64,000 nt of DNA from Lachnospiraceae bacterium (GTDB lineage: Bacteria > Bacillota > Clostridia > Lachnospirales > Lachnospiraceae). The position numbers and the translations under genes are program-made. The stretch covers positions 1-64,000 of the forward strand of contig JAFSIA010000068.1 in assembly GCA_017440045.1 (NCBI GenBank). Direction: 5' to 3'. This document shows, piece by piece, positions 34,512 to 44,396 of the stretch (position 1 is the stretch's first letter; each line of letters opens with the position of its first letter). The notes beneath the pieces are model-generated. The model ran no database searches. It was not told the origin of the DNA and worked only from the letters and a program-made list of their open reading frames with translations.

Positions 34512-35678
34512 ATGGTAAAGTTAAAGGGATTTTTTAAGAAAATAAGAAGACAATTTAACAGTGACAACAGGGGTGTCTCTTTAGTGGAGATACTTGCAAC
34601 CGTGGCCATAATCGCCATCATTTCCACACCTCTTATCAATAGCTTTATAAATGCCATAAAGGTAAATGGCCAGGCAAGAATAATACAGAACGGTACATCT
34701 GTAGCTCAGGACATGGCAGAGGTTTTTAAGGTTTTTGAAGTGGAGCAGCTTGTGAAAAATTATGAGGACCAGGGAGTAGAAGTGATTTATGATGAGACTA
34801 CCGGTAAGTACACATTTAGCAACATCGCTGTAGAGGGTGCTGACGGGGAAGATTTCCTTGTGACAGTAGAGCTTGATCCAACCACATATGCAGGTGGACT
34901 GGAAAGCGATAAATTGCAGGTTAATGATGTGAATTTACCGGTGTTTTCAGGGTTGTATGGTTCTGATTGCGTTATGCTGTACAGACAGTACGCCAGCTTT
35001 GATGAGCAGCTGATGGAAATATTTGCAGGAACCACTTTGGATAACAATATTGTAAAAAATATTAATACAGATGCTGAGCGAAGGAAGATAACAAAGTCTA
35101 CTGACATAATAGTTAATTGTGATTACAACAGCACTTCGGAAAAGTATTTTTATGATATTAAGCTTAATATGACATACACATATGATTATGGTGTAAGCGT
35201 TACTGTTACAAAGAGTATGGAAAAAAGCTATTCAGGTGATGAGATTCACAATATCTATATGATATGTCCTATCTTTGATAAATACAGTATAGGCTTTGGT
35301 GGTACAGAAGAATTTTTCTACAACTCAGATAAGATTAATATTACATACAATTACACAGGAAATATTGATAACGAACACGATTTGTATTTTTATATAGCAG
35401 AGCAACAGGCCACAAATATTGGCTATGATGCAGGTAAGCTTATGAGAATCAATCCAAGAAATCTCTACATAAATGGTGTGGATTACACAATGTATAACAC
35501 AGAGTCAGAGAGACTTAAGGTTTATACAAACATTGGTGATAAGGATACAACATTCTCGAACTCATACGATTTGACATATGGAGACTACAATACAGGCATC
35601 GCGTTATATGAGATGAATGTTACGGTGACAGAGGAAGGTAGCACAGATACAGTTGCAACATTCACAACTACAAAGTAG
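34512..35678 (+). CDS. Minor pilin-like protein with class III-type N-terminus
   Basis: The 388-residue prepilin has an unusually long basic leader of 21 residues ending DNRG, then VSLVEILATVAIIAIISTPL with Glu at +5. The extracellular part is about 340 residues, beta-rich and acidic, and not recognised. A TTG at 34506 is too close to GGAGG (34497-34501), so the ATG 10 nt after it is taken. Position after PilO, with three more pilin-like genes behind, makes it part of the priming/tip complex by analogy with the PilV/PilW/PilX and GspI/J/K sets. Confidence 0.82.
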   Translation: MVKLKGFFKKIRRQFNSDNRGVSLVEILATVAIIAIISTPLINSFINAIKVNGQARIIQNGTSVAQDMAEVFKVFEVEQLVKNYEDQGVEVIYDETTGKYTFSNIAVEGADGEDFLVTVELDPTTYAGGLESDKLQVNDVNLPVFSGLYGSDCVMLYRQYASFDEQLMEIFAGTTLDNNIVKNINTDAERRKITKSTDIIVNCDYNSTSEKYFYDIKLNMTYTYDYGVSVTVTKSMEKSYSGDEIHNIYMICPIFDKYSIGFGGTEEFFYNSDKINITYNYTGNIDNEHDLYFYIAEQQATNIGYDAGKLMRINPRNLYINGVDYTMYNTESERLKVYTNIGDKDTTFSNSYDLTYGDYNTGIALYEMNVTVTEEGSTDTVATFTTTK

Positions 35679-35699
35679 ATGTGAGATAGGAGAGCAGTC

Positions 35700-38141
35700 A
35701 TGAAGAAGATATCTTTAAGAAAAATGAATAATGCCGGTTCTACATTTATTTTGGCGATTGTGATTATTTCGCTTGTGACAACATTAGCGCTTGCTATTAT
35801 GGCGGCATCTATGAGCAATATTTCTATGAAAAATGTAGATAGAAATGTAAAGAGCACATTCTATACAGCAGAGTCTGTTTTAGATGAGATACGTGCAGGT
35901 GTGGGCCTCGATACAATGAATAATTTGGGAAAGGCTTACGAGAAGGTTCTTACAAATATTGTAAAGATAAGTCCGGAAGGATATTCTTATATTATTGATA
36001 ATGACTCGGCAAATGAGCAGTTTAAAAGCATATTTATGGATTATTTGATTGCTAAGATGACTGAGGGACAGATTTCCTTTGCAGAAGGACAAAAGAGTCT
36101 CACAGTAGTTGACCCTGCCATAAGACAGAGGGTTTTAGCTTATATTCAAGGCTATATAAAGGGCTATGATGCAGGTCTTGCAAAGATTGAATCAATTGGA
36201 CAGATTGAGGCATATAAAAATGCTGATACAGGTATATCTTATATGCTCATTATAAAGGATGTAAATGTCTCATATAAGGAAGAAAAGTCCGGTGAGACAT
36301 ATTTCTCTAATGTACTTGTAGATTTGGAGATACAGTTCCCTAATATGACAGTTGATTTCTCAAGTACTAACAGACTTGATGATTTCTTAAGATACGGAAT
36401 AATAGCTGATAGAAATCTTACTATCAATGGAAGTCATGTTACTGCAAAGTCATCTATATACGCAGGAAATATTGTAAATATATTGGCATCCAGCGTAAGA
36501 GGTGGTCAGCTTAATATGGTATCTGACCTGGCAGGACAGAATATTAATTTAATATGTGGTGGCGATAATGGTGGAGCTAGTGGAAGCATTATTGTAACGG
36601 GTAATGCAGATAATAAGTCATCATTTACAGCAGCAAGCACAGACATCTGGTGCACAAACCTTACAACCGGAATATATTTGGAAAGTGGCAAGGATAAGAC
36701 AGATGGAGCTATTATTGATATAGACAGTATGTGCAATACATATGTAAAGGACGATTTAACCAGCGAAGGTAAATATTCGGAAATTGATGTAGAGGGTAAT
36801 TATTATGGCTACAGCTACGATGGATATGATGATTCATTAGGTCATGTGGCTAGTAGTGCTATTATCATAAATGGTGAGGAATCTACACTTACACTTGGAA
36901 CTAACAGAATGATTTTAGGTGGACATGCCTATATAGATTTAAACGGTGCGGATGCTGACTATATGACGGGTGAGGCATTATCATTTAAGGGAAATCAGGA
37001 AATCTACCTTATACCTTCTGAGTATTTAGGAAAGAATTATGGACCTGTTCCAAATCCGATGCCTAGAGAGACATGGGAGGCATTGAAGGCAGCTGCAGAG
37101 GCGGATTCGTCAGTAAAGATTTGTGATGTTACAAATTTCTTTGCGTACAAGCAGGGATACTTAGCGACAGTTCCATATACAGTTAGAACTGCCAATACAG
37201 GTCTTGTGTATGTATATTTAAACTTCCATGATAAGGACTCAGCGGCTTCTTATGTTAAGGATGTGGCAAATGGCCTTAATGGAGCTGATTCATCACTTTC
37301 ATCAAAGCTTGATAAATATACAGCAGCACTTTTTGATGGAAACGGAGCAGTTACTATCACTGGAGGCAATTCAGATATATATACAAAGGGCGCATTGCTC
37401 ATTACATATAATGGTTTAGGTTCAGATGTACTCGGTGGAAATACTGAGGCCACTGCAGGTGATTTATCATATGCAAGCAATGCAGGAACTATATCTACTG
37501 ATGACTTTGTTTTGACATCTATGGATTTGAAAAACAGATATTCAATACTTACACATCTCCTGGTAGATTTGCCATGGACAGATGAGCTTAATGGCGGAAA
37601 GAGATATATTGTTAATGATATAGATTCAGCACTTTGGCAGAAGAAGGATTATCTCTTAAATGGTAATGAGATTAATTCTACAAATATGTTTGATTTTATA
37701 ATTGATGATTCATGGCTAGCTTCTAAGCCTTACAATAGTACAGGTGCCTATATTCAGTACGGCGAGGCTGGAATGAATTACATAAAAATTGCTATTGATG
37801 GCGACTATATTGTTCCATCAAACTGTAATGGCGGTGTCATAGTGGCATCAGGTACAGTTAGAGTGAGCAAGGATTTTGATGGAATGATTATAGCCGGTGA
37901 GGACATTATCATTGACGGTAATGCCACAATCACATCTAACGAGGCTATGGTTCGCTATCTTATCACAAATGAATCTTCATTTAAGGATGAGGACATAACT
38001 GTGGAGATTCCATTTAGAGAGTATTTTAAGGCGTTTAAGCACAGTGCTACAGATGATGACAGCCGTGAGGAGGTAAAGGTCGAAACTGTAGATTACAAGG
38101 ATTTGGTAAACTTTAACAACTGGAGAAAATATGAAGAGTAA
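35700..38141 (+). CDS. Large pilin-like protein lacking Glu+5 (GspK/PilX-like tip subunit)
   Basis: This 813-residue protein has leader MKKISLRKMNNAG followed by STFILAIVIISLVTTLALAI. The processing Gly is present, but residue +5 is Leu where nearly all pilins have Glu. Among pseudopilins this is the hallmark of GspK, which caps the tip. The rest is very long for a pilin and beta-rich, with repeated short runs (VTAKSSIYAGNIVN, IIVTGNADNKSSF, VIVASGTVRVSKDFDGMIIAGEDIII) that resemble polymer-forming or right-handed beta-helix cytoskeletal/surface domains. It overlaps the next pilin gene by 11 nt. It probably sits at the pilus tip. Confidence 0.75.
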   Translation: MKKISLRKMNNAGSTFILAIVIISLVTTLALAIMAASMSNISMKNVDRNVKSTFYTAESVLDEIRAGVGLDTMNNLGKAYEKVLTNIVKISPEGYSYIIDNDSANEQFKSIFMDYLIAKMTEGQISFAEGQKSLTVVDPAIRQRVLAYIQGYIKGYDAGLAKIESIGQIEAYKNADTGISYMLIIKDVNVSYKEEKSGETYFSNVLVDLEIQFPNMTVDFSSTNRLDDFLRYGIIADRNLTINGSHVTAKSSIYAGNIVNILASSVRGGQLNMVSDLAGQNINLICGGDNGGASGSIIVTGNADNKSSFTAASTDIWCTNLTTGIYLESGKDKTDGAIIDIDSMCNTYVKDDLTSEGKYSEIDVEGNYYGYSYDGYDDSLGHVASSAIIINGEESTLTLGTNRMILGGHAYIDLNGADADYMTGEALSFKGNQEIYLIPSEYLGKNYGPVPNPMPRETWEALKAAAEADSSVKICDVTNFFAYKQGYLATVPYTVRTANTGLVYVYLNFHDKDSAASYVKDVANGLNGADSSLSSKLDKYTAALFDGNGAVTITGGNSDIYTKGALLITYNGLGSDVLGGNTEATAGDLSYASNAGTISTDDFVLTSMDLKNRYSILTHLLVDLPWTDELNGGKRYIVNDIDSALWQKKDYLLNGNEINSTNMFDFIIDDSWLASKPYNSTGAYIQYGEAGMNYIKIAIDGDYIVPSNCNGGVIVASGTVRVSKDFDGMIIAGEDIIIDGNATITSNEAMVRYLITNESSFKDEDITVEIPFREYFKAFKHSATDDDSREEVKVETVDYKDLVNFNNWRKYEE

Positions 38142-38679
38142 AGACAGAAAAAGACATCTGAATAATGGTGGATTTTCCCTTCTGGAGCTCATAGTAGTTA
38201 TAGCTATTATGGTTGTGTTAGTGGGGGCTGTCTTTGCATCGACATCTATTATTGACGGCTCTTACGTCAAAGATGCGGAAAGAGGCGTGAAGGATTATGT
38301 GGCTACCGGGCGTACAAAGAGTATGTCTATAGCAGCTAAGGAATGGTATGTGACTATAGTTAAGGAGGGGGATACATATTTCGCCCGTCTAAACAAGACT
38401 GAGGAGGTAGAAGGAAGTATCACCGAGGTTCTCATTGATGAGAGAGAGCTTGGTTCAAAGATTACTATAACATTTGGTAAAGACCATCCGACAGAAGTCA
38501 CATCTGCAAATGAGCTTAAGATGTATTTTAATTCATCTACAGGCAAGGTAAACAGGGTAACTATTAATGACGCTGACCAGGATATATCTGAAGGTATCGG
38601 ATATATGGGAATAAGCAGCGGAACTTATGATATAACTATGAAGATATTTTACAATACCGGTAAATGTGAAAGAGAATAA
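38131..38679 (+). CDS. Minor pilin, GspH/FimT-like
   Basis: The 182-residue prepilin has leader MKSKDRKRHLNNGG, then FSLLELIVVIAIMVVLVGAV with Phe+1 and Glu+5. The small globular part (about 130 residues) ends in a basic CERE terminus and is sized like GspH/FimT-type minor pilins. It overlaps the upstream large pilin-like gene by 11 nt and is 2 nt from the next gene, so these three are tightly co-translated. Confidence 0.85.
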   Translation: MKSKDRKRHLNNGGFSLLELIVVIAIMVVLVGAVFASTSIIDGSYVKDAERGVKDYVATGRTKSMSIAAKEWYVTIVKEGDTYFARLNKTEEVEGSITEVLIDERELGSKITITFGKDHPTEVTSANELKMYFNSSTGKVNRVTINDADQDISEGIGYMGISSGTYDITMKIFYNTGKCERE

Positions 38680-38681
38680 TC

Positions 38682-39326
38682 ATGAATAATAACAAGGGTT
38701 TTACTTTAATTGAATTACTGGTTGCCATAGCCATATCAGGTATTGTCCTTTTGATGTTATCTTTTATACTCGTGCAGGGTACAAAGATGTTCAATAATGA
38801 AAATGACAATATCAACATAAGCAATGATTATCAGGTGGTGAGAAATCAGATTGATGAGGCTATTATGGAGGCTAAGACGCTGATAGTCGTCTATGCAGGC
38901 GAGGATGTTGTGGTTTACACAGGTGATGTGAATACAGCAAATAACAAGCTTGCGGCTGAGGGCGATGACAGTGTCACTACAGAGCGTATCATTACCTATG
39001 ATAAGAGCGAGGGCAGGCTATATATAAGCAACTCATATGAGGATGCAGTGTCTGAGGGAAATCTTTTGAGCGATATGGTTACAAGCTTTGATGTGACAGT
39101 AAGCGAGGATTGTATCAGAGAGACAGAGCTTTCAGATGGAGGCACTGATAGATATTACGTAAACCCTCTAAATGTAAATGTAGATTTAGACCTTAAGAGT
39201 GAGAAGGATGGAGATATCTCAGTTAAGGTGAGAAATATTTTAAGTAGTGTAACAACATACAGAACAGACAGCAGAGAAACATTACTAACCAACGCAACTA
39301 ACGTTTTACAAGTGAAAGTAAAGTAG
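38682..39326 (+). CDS. Minor pilin, PilW/GspJ-like
   Basis: The 214-residue prepilin has a short leader MNNNKG, then FTLIELLVAIAISGIVLLML with Glu+5. Sequence NDYQVVRNQIDEAIMEA and the size fit PilW/GspJ-type minor pilins. It begins 2 nt after the preceding gene and ends 8 nt before the giant exported protein gene. Confidence 0.85.
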   Translation: MNNNKGFTLIELLVAIAISGIVLLMLSFILVQGTKMFNNENDNINISNDYQVVRNQIDEAIMEAKTLIVVYAGEDVVVYTGDVNTANNKLAAEGDDSVTTERIITYDKSEGRLYISNSYEDAVSEGNLLSDMVTSFDVTVSEDCIRETELSDGGTDRYYVNPLNVNVDLDLKSEKDGDISVKVRNILSSVTTYRTDSRETLLTNATNVLQVKVK

Positions 39327-39334
39327 GTGAGAGC

Positions 39335-42300
39335 ATGGGTAAGTTATTGAATTTATTTAAAAAGACAACTTTAAAAACAAGAGTGGTAAGTGCAGTTCTT
39401 TCTGTGACTGTGCTGGCATCTGCATTCGTTTATTTTGGAAATGATAAGATGGGAAATGTAGGAGCCGCAGAGAGCTCTAAACCATATATGGAATATATCA
39501 TTGACAGAATTCTTTCAGGACTACAGGATGATTTTACTATTCTTGAGATTGTTCCAGATAAGTGTCTTAGTGAGTTTGGATATTATGTAGGTGCCCCTGA
39601 AATAGAGAAGGGCTTAGAGGAAAATCAGACACTTTTAACAGAGTATTACAAAAATCAGGGTAGATACTTTTACAACGGTTCATGGAGTGTTGTTGATGAG
39701 TGGAAGGCTATAAGCACAGATTTCTCAAGCTTTGGCTATGAGCTTAGATTCAATTCTTACACAAATCTCTTCGAAGTAAAGTGCCCGGAGCTTTTCATAA
39801 ACAATGTCGTACCTAGCTATGCAGGTATCTTGGATGGAAAGATAAATCTTAATACAGTAGAGGCAAATGACTTGACAATTGAGGATGTCAATGAGGCAGA
39901 TTTAATTATCCTATCAACAAGCACACATGACCAGAATACAAAGCTTTGCTACGAGAAATGGTCTGGTGAGTCTTCTAACGTATTCTATACAAGCACTGGA
40001 AGCATATCTGATGGAAAATATTATGATACATATCAGAAGGTGGAAAACGAGGACGGAACTGTATCTTATGTGCCTAGAGATGCTAAGTGGGAGTCGTGTG
40101 AGGCACTTCTTGATGTGGCATTACTGGGAAGAGAGCTTTTGCTGTCTGATGGAACTACAAAGACAATTAAGACACCAATCGTAATAGATAATCAGCAGCC
40201 GAAATATCTTGATACAACAGGTAACTTATATAAGGCAATGATGATTTACAGAATGCTCGGAACACAGAAATATACTGAGCTCAAGGAAGGCTTACAGAAG
40301 ACATATGTGGATGTGGATGGCACTGTAAAGGAATATATTAATAATTTTGGTCTTCCAACAGTTGCACTTAATGGTACAACTGCATGGCCATCAGAGGGAA
40401 AGATTCCTGTTAATGAGTATTTTGGAATAACAGACTCAAATATTGATACAGAGGAATATTTCGCAAACCCATTTAGATATCCTGACAGACTTGCAGACGA
40501 TTATTGGATATATAATGGTGACAGCGTACTTATTCCTGTAAATATTAGCACAACAGTAAGAACCGGTTCGGGCTTCGAAGAGAGAGTAGGCTCATCACCT
40601 ACAGCTGTAAACGTATTGCAGTATCTTCTTGGAGCTAAGGATGGACAGATTGTAAGATTTGATTACACTATGAATGTTTTGGAGGTACAGCCAAGTAACT
40701 CCTTTGATTATGATACATTTGATAAGGTGAAGGCATTAGGCGAGAAGCTTCTTATGTCTAGTGTCAGCACATGGACTGAGGAAAATTACAGACAGTATTT
40801 AAATGTAGATTGCGTTTCTACAAATGCCTTAAATGGTATGACAGATGATTTGCTGGCAACATACGATATGATTATTATCGGTGAAAATACGGACCTTCTT
40901 ACAAAGGATACAAATGGAAATACCATTTATAATGATAGAAACCTTAATGGCTACATCTATTTGGCATATGGTGATTTGTCAAAGCTTGGTACAAGCTATC
41001 TTGGTTATCTGCCAAGTGAGTATGAAAAGCTTACACCGGCCGCATCAGGTGTTGTTACTTTAGATGAAAGCACAAAGTATATGTGGACAGATAATGTCTA
41101 TGATGCATTGACAGCAGCAGGTGGAACAGGCAAAAGATTTGTTCTTAAAAACATGCATGAATACTACAAGATTGGTGGTGTTTATAAGCCATATAACTCA
41201 TACGACAGTAGTACAGGAGAGCTTTATTTAAACTATGAGCTTGGAAATACAAGAAGCTCAGATAACGATATTACAGATATTACAAAGGAAAAGCTTGTGC
41301 AATTTGCCAAGTCAGGAAAACCTATTGTATTAGGTGAAAGCCTGTATAATGTAGATGGAAGTAAGATTTATCCAACATCCGATTTATTTGATTTATTAAA
41401 GAAATATAATCAGAGAGACGAGAATGGAGACAGAATATACAGTATTGTACGTCAGAGCAGAATAGGTGGTGCGGTACTTTATAGAAATAATGGTTTGCCA
41501 ACTATAGAGATGATTGACAAACCAGCAGAACCTGCTTATGCAGATGGAGTTATCACATCATTTGGTTCAAGAGATCTTCATTATAAGTTTAAGATAACAG
41601 GTCAGATGGGAGCTACATACAGAGTTAAGCTTCTTGTAGACAAAAATAGTGACGGTGTATTTAAGGATGTAGAGGCAGGCTTGCCAGATGACAGAAATGA
41701 GCTGTACTATGCAGAGAGAGTTACACTTAGCGATGAGAATTATACAGAGTATATTATAGATTCAAAGCTGGCTGAAAATTTTGTAGGTATTCTCTCGTGG
41801 AAGATAGAAGTAATTCAGTTGGACGAGGCCGGTAATGAGACAGCATATGCTACATCTGTAAAAGGCTTTTCTGCCATTAAAAATGAACAGGCTCAGGTTA
41901 TCAGAGTTTTACAGGTTGTACCGGATGCTGTGACAACTCAGAACGGTGGTACATGTACACTTAACTTGGCTACTAATACAGATTTTATAAACCTCTTAAA
42001 TGCAGTAGAGGATGAGGTTGGTTATGATATTATAATAGAATCAAAGACTGCAGAAGAATTTGAGGCTTTGTATGAGGCAGATGCCGCAGGCAGCAACAAG
42101 TACACAAGAGGTGTAGATATCGATACAGAGAGAGATAAGCTTAGATCATACGATATGGTTGTATTAGGCTTTGCAGATATCTATGGTTCTAATGATATAA
42201 GCAATGCTAATGGAGCATTAGATAATATTTTAGATTTTATTGATATTGGTAAGGCTGTATTGTTCACACATGATACATTAAGCTGGATTGCATCTCCAAA

Positions 42301-43489
42301 TTATACTACAGCCAATGTAGGCGGAAGTGCTCACGTTGCACTTTGGAATACATATAAAGTAAAGGCAGACGGAAGCACAGTTGGAAACAACGCCGGATTC
42401 TTCTCTGCATCTATTACAAATGAGCTCAGAAGCATTGTAGGTATGGATAAGTACGGAATTACAATGAGTGAGGATGAGCGAGATGGCAAGGAGAAGCCTT
42501 ACTATGATAGTCAGGCTGATGCGCCAAAGTATACTACACAGTCAGCTGATGGAAAGTATTACGTATCAGAGCTTCAGGGCTTCACAGCTTGGAATGCATA
42601 CAGAGGAAGTTACATAAAGACATTTTTATCAGAATATCAGCTTTGGGGTAACAATGGTCTTTATTCGATTATCCCATATACAAATACAGAGCAATATAGT
42701 CATGATCTTTGGACAACAACAAAGGTTGCCAGACTTAATGAGGGCGCAGTTACAATGTACCCATATGCAATTGATGAAAATCTGACAGTAGCAACAACTC
42801 ACGCACAGTATTATGAGCTTGATATGGAGGATGATGATATTGTAGTTTGGTATACATTATCCGATGATGGCAGCGGTCAGGCTGGATATTATGAGTGTAC
42901 TGAAAAGGATGCAGGAAATAACTATTACATTTATTCAAAGAACAACATTACATATTCCGGTGCAGGACACAGCACTATGAATTCAGAGATGGAGCTTAAG
43001 CTTTTTGTAAATACTATTGTAAAGGCTATAGCAGGAGGAAATAACGCTCCGGTATTAACAGTTACAAATGGTGCAAAGGGTGATGGTGGAATCTATTTTG
43101 TATATACAAACTCTGCAGATTTTGCATCAACTTACGAGATTGATATATTGGCTACAGATTTAGATTTGGTTTCACTGGAAGCTACAAACGGTAATGTGGA
43201 TTTAGTAGGAAACTTTAAAGAAGCCTATGTATACTGGGTTAAGTCAGATGGTACAGAGAAGCTTATAAAGACATTTGATTCTACAAATCCTTTGAAGAAT
43301 GGAATTGTGAGAAAGCTTACTCTTGAAGAGACAAGTCTTAACTGGGATGAGCTTGAGCAGATAGAGGACCTGGTAGAGGAAACCGATGGTGGATATGCAC
43401 AGTTTAGAATTGTCGTATCTGACTGGCTTGGTGCTTCAGATGAAGTATCTGTCCGAATGGTAGAGAGAAATCTCTTTGAATTAGATTAA
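39335..43489 (+). CDS. Giant exported protein at the end of the pilus operon (candidate tip protein)
   Basis: This 1384-residue protein has a basic start and a hydrophobic export segment (VVSAVLSVTVLASAFVYFG, about residues 17-35). After it comes FTILEIVPDKCLSEFGYYVG, a segment I associate with DUF5057-type proteins of Lachnospiraceae; the match needs a search. The body is acidic and aromatic-rich and has two similar-looking halves (DLIILSTSTHDQNT, YDMIIIGENTDLL, YDMVVLGFADIYGSN), suggesting repeated Rossmann-like or CARF/GATase-like folds. An FN3-like domain lies near 730-860 and a cadherin-like stretch near 1235-1380. There is no LPxTG. It occupies the place PilY1 has in proteobacterial minor pilin operons, 8 nt after the last pilin gene. 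A tip-adhesin role is inference from position only. Confidence 0.7.
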   Translation: MGKLLNLFKKTTLKTRVVSAVLSVTVLASAFVYFGNDKMGNVGAAESSKPYMEYIIDRILSGLQDDFTILEIVPDKCLSEFGYYVGAPEIEKGLEENQTLLTEYYKNQGRYFYNGSWSVVDEWKAISTDFSSFGYELRFNSYTNLFEVKCPELFINNVVPSYAGILDGKINLNTVEANDLTIEDVNEADLIILSTSTHDQNTKLCYEKWSGESSNVFYTSTGSISDGKYYDTYQKVENEDGTVSYVPRDAKWESCEALLDVALLGRELLLSDGTTKTIKTPIVIDNQQPKYLDTTGNLYKAMMIYRMLGTQKYTELKEGLQKTYVDVDGTVKEYINNFGLPTVALNGTTAWPSEGKIPVNEYFGITDSNIDTEEYFANPFRYPDRLADDYWIYNGDSVLIPVNISTTVRTGSGFEERVGSSPTAVNVLQYLLGAKDGQIVRFDYTMNVLEVQPSNSFDYDTFDKVKALGEKLLMSSVSTWTEENYRQYLNVDCVSTNALNGMTDDLLATYDMIIIGENTDLLTKDTNGNTIYNDRNLNGYIYLAYGDLSKLGTSYLGYLPSEYEKLTPAASGVVTLDESTKYMWTDNVYDALTAAGGTGKRFVLKNMHEYYKIGGVYKPYNSYDSSTGELYLNYELGNTRSSDNDITDITKEKLVQFAKSGKPIVLGESLYNVDGSKIYPTSDLFDLLKKYNQRDENGDRIYSIVRQSRIGGAVLYRNNGLPTIEMIDKPAEPAYADGVITSFGSRDLHYKFKITGQMGATYRVKLLVDKNSDGVFKDVEAGLPDDRNELYYAERVTLSDENYTEYIIDSKLAENFVGILSWKIEVIQLDEAGNETAYATSVKGFSAIKNEQAQVIRVLQVVPDAVTTQNGGTCTLNLATNTDFINLLNAVEDEVGYDIIIESKTAEEFEALYEADAAGSNKYTRGVDIDTERDKLRSYDMVVLGFADIYGSNDISNANGALDNILDFIDIGKAVLFTHDTLSWIASPNYTTANVGGSAHVALWNTYKVKADGSTVGNNAGFFSASITNELRSIVGMDKYGITMSEDERDGKEKPYYDSQADAPKYTTQSADGKYYVSELQGFTAWNAYRGSYIKTFLSEYQLWGNNGLYSIIPYTNTEQYSHDLWTTTKVARLNEGAVTMYPYAIDENLTVATTHAQYYELDMEDDDIVVWYTLSDDGSGQAGYYECTEKDAGNNYYIYSKNNITYSGAGHSTMNSEMELKLFVNTIVKAIAGGNNAPVLTVTNGAKGDGGIYFVYTNSADFASTYEIDILATDLDLVSLEATNGNVDLVGNFKEAYVYWVKSDGTEKLIKTFDSTNPLKNGIVRKLTLEETSLNWDELEQIEDLVEETDGGYAQFRIVVSDWLGASDEVSVRMVERNLFELD

Positions 43490-43502
43490 AATAACATAAT
43501 AC

Positions 43503-43530
43503 AGGGCGGAAAATAATCCGCCCTATTTTA
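43503..43530 (+). terminator. Terminator closing the pilus operon
   Basis: AGGGCGGA and TCCGCCCT form a perfect 8-bp stem with a 6-nt loop, followed by ATTTTAC. The weak U-run may let some transcripts continue into the signalling genes, for which no separate promoter is visible in the 58-bp gap. Confidence 0.75.
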
Positions 43531-43547
43531 CTAAAGGGGGTGTGTCT

Positions 43548-44393
43548 ATGGCTAGTATGTCAGAGGAAATGAGAACAAAAAGAGATGTCAAAAGAAAGGC
43601 ATCAGTCCTAGTGGTAGACAAAGATTTGGGCAATATGGGCTTGTACAAGGCGATGCTCTCAGCGGAATATGAGATTGACTGTATAAACAATATATCTGTA
43701 GCCATGGAGCTTTTTAAATCTAAAAATCATAATGCAGTAGTATTGGACGAAAAATTAGGGCAAGATGAGATTATTAAGTTTTTGAAATGGCGTGATGAAA
43801 ATGCAGATTCAAAAGAAGAAAATATGGATGGCATATGCCTTGTCTTAACAGAGGGTACCGATAAAGATAAAATGGTACTTTATGGCTGTTATGGCGTTGT
43901 AGATTTTATTCCGAAGCCATTTACAAAAGAGGGAATGTCAGAAAAGCTATATAGTACAATTCGAGGTAAAAGGCATAATGATAATAGAAAAAAAGTGCTT
44001 GTTATAGATGATGATATTGAGACCCTTAAAACTATAAAAGGCTATCTTGGAGATAAGTATGATGTGGTCATAACAAACTGTGCAAAGTACGGTCACGGAT
44101 GTCTTATGAATAATAAGACAGACCTTTTGATAGCGGATGTCAGAATGCCGGAAATGTCAGGAGTGGATGTGTGTACACTTGCAAAACAAAAACAGGAAAA
44201 GAAATATGGCGACGTGCCGGTTCTTTTTATGACAGATATGCCGGATGCGGACGTTATAAATAAATGTGCCGAATTTAAACCGGAAGGCTTTTTGGTTAAG
44301 CCTCTTGAAAAGGAAATGCTACTTAGTGCGCTTGACAGAATATTTATTATGGAGTCGTATATGACGAAAACCGGTAGGAAAGTGGAGGGTTAA
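43548..44393 (+). CDS. Tandem double-receiver response regulator without output domain
   Basis: The 281-residue protein holds two REC domains. The first (about 15-140) has VLVVDKD, the probable phospho-acceptor in AVVLDEKLG and FIPKPF. The second (about 148-270) is more canonical, with VLVIDDD, the phospho-Asp in LLIADVRMPEMSG, FMTD and FLVKPL. No DNA-binding or enzymatic domain follows. AAAGGGGG (43533-43540) is 7 nt from the ATG at 43548, preferred over a GTG at 43542. It ends 3 nt before the hybrid kinase gene, its likely partner. It may act by protein contact or as a phosphate sink. Confidence 0.85.
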   Translation: MASMSEEMRTKRDVKRKASVLVVDKDLGNMGLYKAMLSAEYEIDCINNISVAMELFKSKNHNAVVLDEKLGQDEIIKFLKWRDENADSKEENMDGICLVLTEGTDKDKMVLYGCYGVVDFIPKPFTKEGMSEKLYSTIRGKRHNDNRKKVLVIDDDIETLKTIKGYLGDKYDVVITNCAKYGHGCLMNNKTDLLIADVRMPEMSGVDVCTLAKQKQEKKYGDVPVLFMTDMPDADVINKCAEFKPEGFLVKPLEKEMLLSALDRIFIMESYMTKTGRKVEG

Positions 44394-44396
44394 AGC

